The notes below the pieces were generated by a model. It made no database searches. It had not been told where the DNA came from and saw only the letters and a list, made by a program, of their open reading frames with translations. From the NCBI GenBank assembly GCA_037176905.1, contig JBBBWG010027590.1, forward strand, positions 1 through 59,319: 59,319 nucleotides of DNA. Direction: 5' to 3'. This document shows positions 24,030 through 36,700 of this stretch, in pieces. How positions within the stretch are numbered: position 1 is the stretch's first letter; every line of letters starts with the position of its first letter. A program made the translations under genes and the position numbers. The DNA is from Azolla pinnata. Lineage: Eukaryota; Streptophyta; Polypodiopsida; Salviniales; Salviniaceae.

Positions 24030-26133
24030 GCCAATCTCATGAGGCTTTTAAACATTGTCGAAGTCCAGCATAGGTATGTAGAAACATCAGGTGGAACGGA
24101 TCTCTCCTTGTTTCTAGGTCTGACCATAAACAAATACGTGATATTGGTTCGATCTTTTTACCATTTTCTGTCTCTTCCTGGATGGACTCAAATGAACATT
24201 TAATAACCTCTTTTTGTTTGAAGCTGGAGCTATGGTGCTGTATTGAAGACTCGCATCCCTTAAAATATCTATGGCGATTTGCTTCTACCGAATCCGTTTG
24301 TCTCGTAGCCAAAATCAACTAAGTTGTACTCCACATTGCAAAACAATACTTCTGTCGACTAAGCTACCTGTTATTATTATTTTCAAGCTTATCTTCGAAT
24401 TTTATTTACTGGGAATGATCTGTCTTGCATTCTTTTCCTCGTAAACAAACTGTAGACTGCAGTTTCCAAAATCTGCACTGCAGTTCGTTCAATGTGTTTA
24501 AAGTGTCCTTTTTTCCAGCATAAGGAAACGACTAGCTCATTCTACCTACTTTTTCCTCGAAAACATTACCCTTATCTTCTTCCTTTGCAGCTTATGAGAT
24601 GATACATAAATCAATCTTGGTTTTTGAGCTAGATTGATCGGATTCCCTGCTCCATCAATGGTCCACGACCCATCAAAAAAATGTGGTACTGAAAGACTTC
24701 TTCATCACTGTTTGACCAATTCGAGTAGCATTGGAATGTACTGTTCTAGTATAAGCGTTTCTGCTGTGTAGTGCAAACAACAGATCAGGGTCGTTTTAAT
24801 GCCTCATTTTAACCACAAATTTGTTTGGTAGATATAGTTGGCAATGCTGTGTTTCCAATAAACGGAAAAGACTTCTCTTTTTGCTTTGGGCTCTGAACGC
24901 TGTTAAGGGCGTTATGATGAGAGAGCATGTGCACCTTTTTCAGAATGAATTGGCAAAAGGTACGTGTCACGAGTGAAAATGGTTAGTTATGCTGGATTAA
25001 TCTGCAAGATTGTCTTGCTGTGCATGAAGTCCATCAGGCGATGCGGTGGCTAAAAATGCACAGAGAAATGAAAAGGCGAAATGTGCAAAGCTCAGAAAGC
25101 GCAAAATAGGTAAGCCATTTATATAAAAAAGTATTGACTACACCAAATGATCATGGCACATGTTTTCCTTATTTTAAGGGATCTAATCACTACTTTTGTC
25201 TAGAGGTAGGGATAGCACCTTCTACACTATTGAACTGTTCCCAACTGTATCGTAAGGCAATGGAGTACCACGAACGTGCACTGACAAGTGTGGTGCCATC
25301 TGGCCGCATTTCACTGCAATAAAACATATGTCCGCATTTCATCCACTTTCAAAGGTACTCCAGGGCCCAGGTTCAGCATGCAACACTTCAATTACTGATT
25401 ATAGTCTCAATATATTTAAAAGCTAAAATGTTCATTCACCTGGGCAAAATTTACAGCAGGAATATATGAGGATTCAAATGTACCTCATGTTATTTACTGT
25501 ATCAACTAGATTCACAAGCACCCTACATTCATAGACACTAGGAAGATATCCATTGGAAAACATTTTGGGTACATGCATGTATTCCGCATTTGGGCATACG
25601 CGTGTATTCAAAGAATCAGCAATCAAATACTAAATGTGAATGATCTCCTTTCCATCTATTTTACAAGATAAGAACTCTGATGCGTTTGGGCGTACGCGTG
25701 TATTCAAAGAATCAGCAAAAAAATACCTAAATGTGAACGATCCCCTTTCGATCTTTTTTCCAAGATAAGAAACAGATCACACTGTCAGAAGAAAATAGAG
25801 TTTAATCTGAACAATCTCTTTTCCATCATCTATTTTACAAGATAAAAAAATCACACCACGGTAACAATTCACTAAAAACAGTCTGTTGATTGATTGTTTT
25901 GCTATTACCGCCTATATATGCATTCAACTGTCTCATCTATCTGCAATCAAAACATGCATAAAAATGCAAACACTCCAGGGCTTCTTACAAAAGAAATTGC
26001 AACCACCTATTCTACTCATACTATGAATTGTGTGCATATACGTGTGGAGATATGAACGAAATTCTCGTCAGTGCAAATGCATCAGCTCAAAAGCATGGTT
26101 TCAGGAATGATCACCACTCTCAATGAAGCAAAA
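24030..26133. other. Convergent spacer between PCH1-like and channel beta-subunit genes
   Basis: This is AT-rich and lies between two 3' ends that face each other. It holds a roughly 105-bp tandem repeat and otherwise only short chance ORFs. Confidence 0.5.
25575..25862. repeat. About 105-bp tandem repeat, two clear and one partial copy
   Basis: CGTGTATTCAAAGAATCAGC occurs at about 25602 and 25697. In both copies it is followed by an AAATGTGAA(T/C)GATC...CAAGATAAGAA segment. A third partial copy (CTCTTTTCCATCATCTATTT) ends near 25850. Confidence 0.75.
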
Positions 26134-29015
26134 TCATCGATAGGTGTCTGGTTGTTTAGGTTTGCTTTGGACTATGGACTCGATCTTTGCAATCACCTCC
26201 GGGGTTAACAGTGGGATCACATCAAGGGCCTTCATATTCTCTATTACCTGTTTCAAACCCGAGAAATAATAAACAGGTAAGCTGTTGGGTGAGATTCTCA
26301 TGATGGAAGAACACTCTCATCAGTAAGCACACACATATGCACACAATTTACAGATATACATGTACACATACACATGCAGAAGTACGTTCATTGGAATTAC
26401 AATAGGGTTTAGGGTGTAGACATAAATGTATTCATACACAAGAATATAACGTGTATATGTTGTATAGATACCTATCCATATATATATGCATATCTGCATT
26501 GTAGAGACACAAATGCATACATGCCAGGTATACAAAAGATCTACCTTCAATTCTGTTTATCTGTAATTACCATAGACACATGGCCATAAATATACACATA
26601 CAATACAGTATAGTTGTGTATATGTTGTTTAGATACGTATCCACATACATGCATATCTGCATTGTAGGGAAACATATGCACATATGCCAGTCATACAGAA
26701 AGATCTACCTGCGATTCTTTTGTAGCTCCAGTGATGACTGTGCTCACGTCAGGGTTGGAGGCACACCATGCAAGGACTAGTTGCGGCAATGGAACACCGA
26801 GTTCAGCTGCTAAATATTTCAAACCTTGTACTTTACGGAGGACATCGTCCACCAATGATCGGCTAGCCAGATTCTGGAAGATTTCAGCAAAGAAAAACAG
26901 AAGGATCAGTCACGAAAGATCAATCAGAAATTCATGAGATCGCACATATAATGCGCCCATAACTGGGAAAGCAATACTTGAAAAGTATCACCTTGTAATT
27001 CTCTAAAGCAAATCGGCTATCTGGCGGGATGTTATCCTTGGAATACTTCCCCGTCAAGACACCAGATGCAAGGGGACTCCAAGTGGTTAGGCCGATACCA
27101 TACTTCTTATAGAGAGGAGCAAATTCCACTTCCACCTGCATTTTGTGTCCAAAAGCATTCACGAACATACAAAACAGTTATTACCATCCGCACACAGGCA
27201 CCCAGGTAATCTCTTTTACATTAGACACATAGACCTGTAATACCAATATCATATGATAATCTGAGTAGCTTCATCAACAAAGCTCCGAGATGAAGAAAGG
27301 TGATAAAAGCACACAATATCTCATTTAAAAACCCAAGAGGCTAAGTCAACTAGGGTTGTGAATAAGGGTAAGATAATGACCTCAATTTAACACCGTTTCC
27401 TTTCAGAAAGACCTTGCTGGATCTAGAGAAGCATACTTACTTGGTTGGCATCAAAGATCTGTCAAGAAGCATGCCTAAAACTCCATTCTTGAGCATAGAT
27501 ACAGTACTAATCTCAACTCAGGAGGGATAGGGACCCTACAAATTTATAATGGCTAAAATGGTCTGGCTGAAGCGGAAATACCCTAAAAGCCACCTTGGGA
27601 GCCCATAGGGACCCTAAAGCACAGCAATGTAATTGATCCTTAAATACCCTGAATTGGCATATGTAATTGATCCTTAAATACCCTGATTTGGCATCCCTGA
27701 ACATCCTAAACCCCATCTTTGGGAGCCCATAGGAGCCCCAAAACCTGTCACGGCTATTGTCATCAACAAGAAGGCGCCCAAAACTCCATCATGGAAGCAA
27801 TAGTTGCCCAAGATTCATTCCATTCCGGAAACATGAATGGAAACCCCTAGGACCTAGCAACAGCATGGAAAAGAAACCCTAGGACCTAGCAACAGCATGG
27901 AAAGAAACCCTTGAATCTAGCAATAGCATGGAAAAGAAACCCTAGAACCTAGCAATAGCATGGAAAAGAAACCCTAGAACCTAGCAATAGCATGGAAAAG
28001 AAACCCTAGAAACTAGCAATAGAGTGGAAAAGAAACCCTAGAACCTAGCAATAGCATGGAAACAAACCCNNNNNNNNNNNNNNNNNNNNNNNNNNNNNNN
28101 NNNNNNNNNNNNNNNNNNNNNNNNNNNNNNNNNNNNNNNNNNNNNNNNNNNNNNNNNNNNNNNNNNNNNTGGAAAAGAAACCCTAGAAACTAGCAATAGA
28201 GTGGAAAAGAAACCCTAGAACCTAGCAATAGCATGGAAACAAACCCTTGAATCTAGCAATAGCATGGAAAGAAACCCTTGAATCTAGCAATAGCATGGAA
28301 ACAAACCCTTGAATCTAGCAATAGCATGGAAAGAAACCCTTGAATCTAGCAATGTGGCGATAACTGGAAGAAGAGAGAAGGATGGATTTGGAAAGAGCTG
28401 GGATTTGACCTTGTCCCGGGCGAAGAGGTTGTACTCGGGCTGCTCCGCAGCAGGGCCGATGAGACCCAGCCTGTTGGCGACCTCCCAAGCCTCAGTGATC
28501 TGCGCGGCGTTCCATTCGCTGGTGCCCCAGTAGAAGGCCCAGCCGCGCTCGATCACATAGTTCATGGCCCGGACCGTCTCTTCGATGGGGGTGCTGGAGT
28601 CGGCTCGATGGCAGAAGACGATGTCCACATACTCCATGTCCAGCCTCTTCAGCGAAGCTCTCAGCCCTTCTACGATGTGCTTGCGCGACAGGCCTTTGTC
28701 GTTGGGCCCTGCCCCGCCCCAGAAGATCTTGGTGGATATGACTACGTCCGATCTCTTCCATCCCAGCTCCTTGATCGCCTGCCCCATCACCTCCTCCGCC
28801 CTCCCGTTCGCATACACCTCGGCATTGTCGAAGAAGTTCACCCCCATCTCCCTGCATCGGGCCAGGAGGATCTTGGCTTCCTTCACGTCCACCTGGTTCC
28901 CGAAGCTCACCCATGCGCCGTAGGAGAAGAGGCTCACCTTCAGCCCTGTTCGCCCCAGGTTCCGGTACGGCATCGATGATGATGATGGCGGTGGCGCCCC
29001 GTTCTTTGATGCCAT
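26134..29015 (-). CDS. KAB1: Potassium channel beta subunit (KAB1-like), aldo-keto reductase fold
   Basis: Four exons on the minus strand: 28410-29015, 26992-27135, 26709-26873 and 26134-26247. All introns are phase 0 and the product is 342 residues (Arabidopsis KAB1 is about 330). The protein is a cytosolic NADPH-binding AKR that associates with Shaker-type potassium channels. The AKR tetrad is intact: Asp63 and Tyr68 in [11 protein letters not shown], Lys96 in ISTKIFWGG and His136 in VFCHRAD. Other landmarks are [48 protein letters not shown] and the C-terminal PKQPDTYR. A short Pro/Ser N-terminal extension precedes the domain. I chose the ATG at 29015 because the frame further upstream lacks any ATG-led family match. 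Intron 1 carries a minisatellite and an assembly gap. Intron 3 carries a duplicated splice-donor region. Confidence 0.95.
26440..26724 (-). repeat. Tandem duplication (164-bp period) covering the exon 3 splice donor
   Basis: Plus-strand segments at about 26446-26560 and 26611-26724 align through TGTATATGTTGT, ATGCATATCTGCATTGTAG, ATGCCAG and AAGATCTACCT. The right copy ends in the real exon 3 border (minus strand GCAG|GTAGATC). The left copy, inside intron 3, reads TGAAG|GTAGATC and so is a displaced duplicate of the 5' splice site. Confidence 0.75.
27836..28352. repeat. 32-bp minisatellite in intron 1, interrupted by the assembly gap
   Basis: The unit is built from GGAAAAGAAACCCTAGAACC followed by TAGCAATAGCAT. 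It repeats on both sides of the gap with small changes (CCCTTGAATC variants). The array ends about 58 bp from the exon 1 splice donor. Its true length is unknown because of the gap. Confidence 0.92.
28070..28169. other. Assembly gap of 100 N
   Basis: There are exactly 100 N bases inside the minisatellite, a placeholder size. The repeat array could be much longer than shown. Confidence 0.99.
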
Positions 29016-31074
29016 TGGATTCTGCTGAAGAAGCGGAGCAGGGGGGCGGAGGAAAAAGACTCGTCCTTGTTCTGATTGTGATAGCGGCAAGGAGGTTCTG
29101 ATTTGCTGTAGTCAGTGGATTAACGTGAAAGAAGATATGCTATTGTCAAGGAAGGATGGTGCTGGTGCTGGTGCTGGTGCTGGTGATGAAGGGATGCAAC
29201 AGCTTTCTATTCCTCTCTCTCTCTGTCTACAGGTTCTTCGTGGCTATGGTGATGGAATGCTGCATATAAGCAAAAGGAAGAATACGATTGAAGAAGAAGA
29301 TCTCGAAGTAAATAGAATGTCTGGTTTTCTTCCAGACCGCAATAGCGTCGAAGAAGAAGAAGATCTGTTTCTCTTCTAGAAGAAGAAGAAGAAGAAGAAG
29401 AAGAAGAAGATGGAGTGTCTATGGAGAAGAAAGAACAACCCACAACAGCGTAGAAGAAGAAGAAGAAGAAGAAGATGAGTTAGACAGAAGAGAAGAGGCA
29501 AGCAAAGAGAAGATTAAGAATCAGAAGGGCGTTTGCCAGAAGAGCTGCCACACAAATTTTCTTTTTCGTTCTTCTTCCTTTTCCCGATTACCAACAGCAC
29601 TGAGAAAAACTTTCCTTTTCTCTTTTTCTGTGTCTTTTCTAATCCATCTTTCTGAGTGTCTCCAAGTCATTCATTCAATTGGCTGCATGTGCCACTTGTC
29701 TCTCCCCTCCCCCACTCAACTCACCTCTGTTTGCTATGTGCTAGGGTTTGCTAGCTCAATCATGTTAGGGTTTGGCTACTGTGTCCAGAGCTAGGGTTTG
29801 GCTAAGGCTCTGCATAGCAATACTATGCCATGCTAAGCTCTCCAAAGGGCTATGGCAGATTGCTGTATGTAGAACCAATGGTTCAACTGGCAAAGCCTGG
29901 GATATATAAATGCCCATCAAGAGAAGGAGAAAAGAAGACCGTTTGAATTATTGCCTCTGAGACTCCCTCAATTCCTGCACTAAATCTCAAGCCCATTAAT
30001 GGGCTTATTAATTAAGATGTCCTAATTCTCGCATCAGAGTTTGCAAACGCTTCCAATTGGGGGTCGATTCGGTCGCAAATGTAAATGACCAGCTATCTCG
30101 TAAACGTCCTTCAATGACATACTGATTTCAAAATCGAAATGCTCAGTTATGAATAAGAAGAACTACGCATTCAACAAAACAGTTTTTCTAGAACCACATC
30201 AAGCAAATCTAGAACAAATGCTCTCTGAATTGGCCTACTCTTCTTACTTCAAGCAAATCTCTACCACATCAAAATGCAATAACAGATATATTGGAAAGTT
30301 GAGCTGAAGAGGATAAACCTCTCAAACTTCTATTTCGGCATCTCAGCGCATGGTTAGCTTAAAAGTATATGTGATGGAAGTCAATGAGTTGTATAAACCT
30401 CATTCTGTAAGCACTCAACTGAAACTGCTTCTACATCTTTACACCATCACATGGAGGCTACAAACAGTGACCTATATTATACATTTCCTCTAGTTGGAAC
30501 CATTTTAATGCATTCTCTCGGGAATATTGAATGCAAATACACAAATAACTGAATTACCAGAGCTGCCAAACCATAAACAGTTCATTCGAAAGACATTAAT
30601 TCTTCATTTTATCAATGCCCAAGGCCATTTAGAACATAATATACACAAGCACCTTGGAAGTGTATAATATCAACCGAAACTTGTTAAGACTTGATTTTAA
30701 GGTCTGTCCCTCCACTAAAGTATGTGACAAGCATTAGCTGTGGATTGGAGAGGGAATTATCATTGTTTTCATGCACCTTTGATACAAATTCTGCAAGTCG
30801 GACATTGTTATGTAGCTCCCATAACAAATCTTGAACACTTCATCATCTTTTTTCCTTCTTTTCTCTCAACCAGAAAACTGTTGCTATCAACTAAAAAAAG
30901 GCTCATCAAAGGCAGCAAAGGCGGTTCACAACTGTGGAAAAGTCAGGCATCAAACTGCTAATATTGTACAACACCATGCTTCGTTTTGTCATTTGACCAT
31001 ATTGACAAGAAGGATGTGGCGTTCGGCTACTGACATTGAGTTTCAATACATAGGTCACATGGGTAGGTTCCAAA
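29016..31074. other. Promoter and leader of the channel subunit; 3' side of the F-box gene
   Basis: A (GGTGCT)n run lies at about 29159-29182. (GAA)n tracts lie at 29379-29410 and 29453-29477; on the minus strand these give a TTC-rich leader. AGGGTTTGGCTA-type copies appear at 29744-29806. The rest is AT-rich without a recognisable gene. Confidence 0.5.
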
Positions 31075-34000
31075 CTAAGCACGGGCGTTCAGCTTTGCTT
31101 GCCATTTGTCTGCACACGAGATAGCATATGTTCGCATCTTTGGGGACAGCTGCTGAAGAAGGGCGTCTCTCAAATGAGTGGCTGCAGTCTCACCTGCCCG
31201 TGTTGCAAGCTCCAAGAATACCAAGGCAAGCCCCCCATCGCTTTCCTAAAGGAGAAGAAGGACCAGAATCAATCAGCATTGCATAAATCACAACGAAAAA
31301 ATAGCCACAAGTATTTGATATCGAACAAAAACACTTTTAGATTGCAAAAATATTATAGGTCTGTGATCTGTGAACTCAGATATCAGGGATATTCTGAAAC
31401 GATGTACAAGAAATTCAAGCAACAGTATTTCATCCTGAAGCATCAGAATCGTTGATTCGTGGTCCAATAAGGAACTGATGAAAAACGATACAAAAACTAA
31501 TGACATTAGTTAGAGGTACTGCTAGAAACTGTATCTGCTTTCAGAGTTTTTTTTTTTCTTTGAAAATGTGCAAATACCCGGCACTGCAAATGTGAATTGA
31601 AGCTGATGGACGCTAAAACTTCATAGCTAAGTTCCAATGAGATTCTCTGACATTCTGATTTCCAGACTGATAACTGAAATGTGCTTGATGCTTTAGCAAT
31701 GAAGCAAGAATGTTTGCTTAGTGTCACACTTACTAAAAGGCTAGGTTTCTCATACAGGTTGATTGATTTCTTTGCAAGAAAAAGAGCTTCCTGAATTAAC
31801 CATCAGTATTCTGAAACACCAGGGGCTAGTTTCATTACGAGCCATGTACTAATCGGCGCCCAACATAAAAAAAGAAAAAGTCAGTGGATAATTCTATATT
31901 GAACCTGTACATTTGGGCTATTCGTTTTTGCCAAAGTGTTGAGCTTACTAGCAGACGACATGTAAAAATGGAAAAAGAGAAAAGAGGTCTTAAAGACAGG
32001 AGCCTCATGATTTATTGGTATTGATAACATTGAAGGGTTTGTTTCTCAAGACCCCTACATATACCAGCATGAAGATTTGAACCTTCCAGAAACTAATGAA
32101 AGAAATCACACAAAGCAGAGCCTATCCAGGTGACCTGTTGTCTTTAACATTCATAAGTCTTCATGCTGCCTTGAGATCATACAATCAAATTTCTAGTTTA
32201 TCCGTCCAGAAGAGGTGCAATAGCTTGGTTATTGCTTAACAGACATTCTAGAAGCGTTTTGACACGGTTGCAAACCTGAAGAATCAGTCATGAGGCAAAC
32301 CATCATCGTATGACATAGGCTCTTTGAAAAGTGTGGCTTAGCAATGACATAAGCAAAAGTTCATTTTCGTTTGATAATCCCGAAATTTCTTCCACCATTA
32401 CTTAACGTGGAACTACCATGTCATTGGATTTTTGTGGACCTCTTTCGAAGCTTAAGAAAGTATACTCATTATCATGGAGTGGCTCAAATACTATGTGAAC
32501 ATTAAGAGCATTTTGACTATCATTTTATTTGTAAGTTGTTTGGGGATTCTTTTCTCCATTAACAGGCAAGACATCAATATACCAAAATATGGATGAAAAC
32601 ATCAGACTTGAAAAGAAAGAACACGAGCATTTGCTCTGCAAATGCCTCAAAATACATACAAGAAACATTCCGAAAAATGGATAAATAGAGCTAGATAGTT
32701 GAAAAGATTTTAAAGATCTAACAAAATTGGATTATTATTCCTGAAATCAAGAGTAAGATTCTAAGCTTCCGGAGGCTGTCAAAAAAGGAAACAAATGTGG
32801 CCAATTTATTATTTGTCAAGCCCACACTCTAAACTAGAAAGACAACATTAATGCATACATTTATATTTGATCACTCCTCATCCTATTCAAACTTATAAAA
32901 TGGAAAGTTAATGGATGAATAAAGCAGACCTTTTGGCTTAAACTCTCCATAGAAGAGGGAATGTAAGATGCATACGTACTTTTGATATTTTATACTCACC
33001 GCAAATAATGTTAGACCGTGCTCAAACTGTGCTTTTCGATGTCCAGATAATGCAGCACGTTTCATCCATTTGCGAGCTTCTCGTAAATCTCCATTAATGC
33101 CCTCACCTTTCTTATAACATATGGCCAGATTATACATTGCTCGGGCACTTCCACCTTCTGCAGCTCGTTGATACCATCGTGCCTGCCAAGGCGAGCAACA
33201 ATGAGATGCTCCATCCTATACTCAAAATCCCTAAGTTCAAATTTCCTGACTAATCTTCTTCCATTATTTGGAGCAATACTAAATTGATACAATGTCCTAA
33301 ATTAATATATAAAGCAAAAACTGCACAAAAGAAAGAAATCATCTTTACTGCTTTGCTTGAGCTACATTCAACTCCCCTTCCCTGCTGCAGACAAAGGGCA
33401 AGGCTATACTGGGCTCGGACATGACCAGAGAAAGCTGCCCGTCGAAACCACATCACAGCTTCCGTCGGATTTGCTGGCTCTGTTGTCACATGCACATAAA
33501 AGACAGCAGAAAAATTTACCAATCCCACCAATATAAGTGCCCAATGAATTATATTCCATCCAATAAAGCTACCAGATGAATTGATGTCCCAAACCCATAA
33601 ACTCCAGAGAAAATTGATGTTCAACCAATAACATTACCAGCCACATTGATGTCTCTACTGATGTAAAAGTATCAAGTAAAATCATGAAAGTACCTTGAAG
33701 ATAAGCAAGGCCCAGATTGCACTGGCCAGCAGAATCCCCAAGCTCGGCAGCTTTCTTATACCAATAGACACCTTCTTGCCGTCGGCCCTGCAGAGGAAAA
33801 AAACGGTTTGAGAGATTGTAAATGCTTCTTTTGATTTGGAAATACTTATATGCAGATGCCCCTATGTGGAGAGCCCAAATACATTCTGAGTGGTGAATTA
33901 ATATGCTTCCGAAAGGTGAATTAATATGCTTTTAGAATCAATGGGTTCAAAAATGCGTTCAAACATGGCGGTATGAGGAATGCTGCTTAGTTCAAGGTTG

Positions 34001-35690
34001 GTATCAAGCATCACACGTTTTCAGACAATTTTATGCATGAAGTGGATTTGAGCATTTTGCATGAGGAGACGTAATATGGTTATGCAAGTGATGAGTTCAA
34101 GTATGCTTTCACACGCAATCAGCTCAAGAGTGTCAACACAAGATTTTGAATGCTTGTATGTGCATAACATCAAGACCCAATAAAGGTAATGGTGTATGGG
34201 GATTTTATTGATTTTACCGTTTCCCAAAGGAGGAGGCCAGCATCAACCATAGCAGCAGCACATCCGCGAGTGGCACCTTTGAGGAAGGAATCTAGGGCCT
34301 TGTCGAGGTTGCGGGAGATGCCAGAGCGACCATGCTTGAACTTCTTGCCCCAGTGCACGAAGAGCATGGCCTCGCGGAGAGGGGCCAGAGCCTTAGCCCA
34401 TGAACGGCACACCATCGTGGCCGCCCACAGATTGGGCCATGAGAATGCACCAGCAACCCTCAGCAGGATGTCATCTGGCAGCATCGCGAAACCCCCTGCA
34501 CCATCGCCATCACTATCACCATGGAAATTAGGGTTTCCTGACACCTCTCTCGATGCCTCTACCCTGTTCTTTGGCTTGCTCCCCCTGAGAAAACAGTAAG
34601 GGCTTCCCTCTTCTACCACTACCACCGCTTTCTCCAATTCCCCTTCACCTTCACCTTCTTCTTCTTCTTCTTCTTCTTCTTCTTCTTCTCCTTCTTCTTC
34701 TTCTTCTCCTTCTTCTTCTTCTTCTTCCAGCCTATTCCTTGCCTCACACCTGAAACAGTTCAAGCTCCTGCTCGATCCCACCGCTTGCTGCGATCTCACA
34801 CACCCACCAGGATTAGGGCTCCTGCTCCATCCCATGCCCCGATGCTGCTGCCCTTCACACCCACCAGAGGAATCAGGGTTAGGGTTCCGGCCTGCACTTG
34901 CCAGCATCTCCTCCAACGACGAGGAATCGATGATGCCGAAATCAGGGCCCTTCTGCATCAACAGCATTCGATGCTGTGGAATCGACGACAGACTGGAATC
35001 AGGGTTTGTGGATGCTGGCACTTGCTGCATCGATGGCAGACCCAGATTAGGGTTTCTGGATGCCTGCACTTGCTGCATCACTGGACCGGAATCTGGGTTT
35101 TTGGTTGCCACAGCTTGCTGCATCCACGGTGCGGAATTAGGCTTCCCAGATGCCAGTGCTTGCTGCAACAATGACGAAGAGGAGGACCCAAACTTATTGC
35201 TCGCTCTTGTGGCACAGAACAGCTGATGCGATGACCATGCTGTGTCCCACATCGGGTTAGGGTTTGTTGCCAGTGAAGCTCTATTGCACGAATTAGGGTT
35301 TTCTTGTGCCGAAACCTTGCGACAATCGCAATCCTTCTGGCCAGATACCGAAGATGAGGATGAAGGTCCATAGCCACGGGTGGAATGTCTGGGATTCGGG
35401 GTTCTCGAGTGTGAAGAATGCGGGGATGAGAGCAGAGACCTGAGATGCCTACTGAAATTCACGCCATGCTCTTCTAGCCTGCACCTGGTTTCCCCGTGTC
35501 CTGAAAGAGAAGAGGACGAGCGAAACTTCCTGTCTTTCCGGCCATGGCCAGAGGCTCGGCCGCCAACAAAATCGGTGTTTGGGCGGAGGTTATCTCTGTG
35601 AGGGGGAGGATTGCTAGTATTGTTAGTATGACTGACCTGTTGCCAATCGAGCTCCATAGCGTCTCTCCATCTGTTGCCAGCAGCAGCAGC

Positions 35691-35726
<36 letters not shown>

Positions 35727-35822
35727 TGACGACGATGACGAGGATGAAGATGAGGGGGCAGAGGAAGAGATGGTGGAGAAGGCGTGCCCTCCGGAGCCCC
35801 GGGGCCAGGTGTTGTGTTCCAT
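31075..35822 (-). CDS. F-box protein with Sel1-like (TPR-like) repeats, At1g70590 type
   Basis: Five exons on the minus strand: 34218-35822, 33694-33787, 33349-33479, 33000-33182 and 31075-31245. They give 727 residues in one frame. The F-box is at about residues 445-485 (MLPDDILLRVAGAFSWPNLW). It is followed by a family-specific LREAMLFVHWGKKFKHGR and then Sel1-like repeats such as YKKAAELGDSAGQCNLGLAY, RAAFSGHVRAQYSLALCL, AEGGSARAMYNLAICY and RAALSGHRKAQFEHGL. It probably serves as the substrate-binding subunit of an SCF ubiquitin ligase, with the solenoid as a partner surface. The first 440 residues are unusual for the family: Ser and Glu homopolymers and an internal repeat of about 17 residues (QQ-x-ASxNP). 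The ATG at 35822 is the first in frame. Intron 4 is 1.75 kb and holds nothing recognisable. Confidence 0.9.
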
Positions 35823-35824
35823 GG

Positions 35825-35941
35825 CTATGGAGAGGAGGAAGAGCAGCGCAAGGGAAGAGAACCCAAGGGAGCCATGGCGATGGCAGAAGGGTAGATCGCC
35901 CGCATCGCCATCGCCATCGCCATCGCCATCGCCATAGCCAT
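35825..35941 (-). CDS. Candidate upstream ORF ending 2 bases before the F-box start
   Basis: In a frame different from the main ORF, an ATG at 35941 opens a 38-codon ORF. It starts with six or more Met-Ala pairs (from a GGCGAT-type triplet run) and stops with TAG at 35827-35825. The main ATG follows after two bases. If transcribed, this geometry would affect initiation at the main ATG. Whether the leader extends this far is not known. Confidence 0.35.
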   Translation of the reverse strand: MAMAMAMAMAMAMRAIYPSAIAMAPLGSLPLRCSSSSP

Positions 35942-36667
35942 CGCCCACCGGCTCTCTGCCTTCTCTTCCTCTCTGTCTCTGTCTCTGTCTCTTGTTAGGT
36001 CTACACGCTCTTCCTCCAAAGCTCTGTCTGCAGAGAAGCTGCTTTCTGCTTTTCTGCTTTTCTGCTTTTCTAGCTTTCCTGCTTTCTTGCTTTCTTGCTT
36101 TCCCTAATTCCTCAAAGGATCTAATTAACCCCCCCGGGATTAAGACTAATCAACTAGCCATTGGATGGGGGTTAGTAATAATCAATTAATTAAGTTCTAA
36201 CTATCCGTCGATTCGTCGATCAATTCATTCTTCACACTTTCGGGCAGGATGTTTCGCAGATTCATGGCTCCCAGAAAAGCAAAGCTTCACAACCATTTCG
36301 CAAATTCATTTCGGCAGGATGTTTCGCAAATTCACGGCTCCAGAAAAGCTCAAACTGCGGCCTCAAAACTTGTAAAATCCGCATGTACATATTTGCCTAG
36401 GACAGGATCCCCCTCCTCCGTCGACGCGCTTGTTTTTGCTTGGGAAAATGTTGCGAGCTCGAGTGTTCGTTAGGGACAAAACATCTTGGCAAGGGTTTCG
36501 CATCGTCGATCCACATGGTACGAGATACAGCTTGTTTGCTATTCACTTCTTGTACACAAACTTCTGAAACGAGCGCCCTGTGGACCTCCTCTAAAAGAGA
36601 GTTGCAACAGAGGGGAAGCCCCCAAATCAGAGGCTCATCTAGCCGATGAGCCCTCAATACCCAAAAA

Positions 36668-36700
<33 letters not shown>

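Noticed and set aside
35674-35998. Plus-strand ORFs rich in Asp, Met or His/Arg
   Set aside because: They are antisense readings of the F-box gene's triplet repeats.
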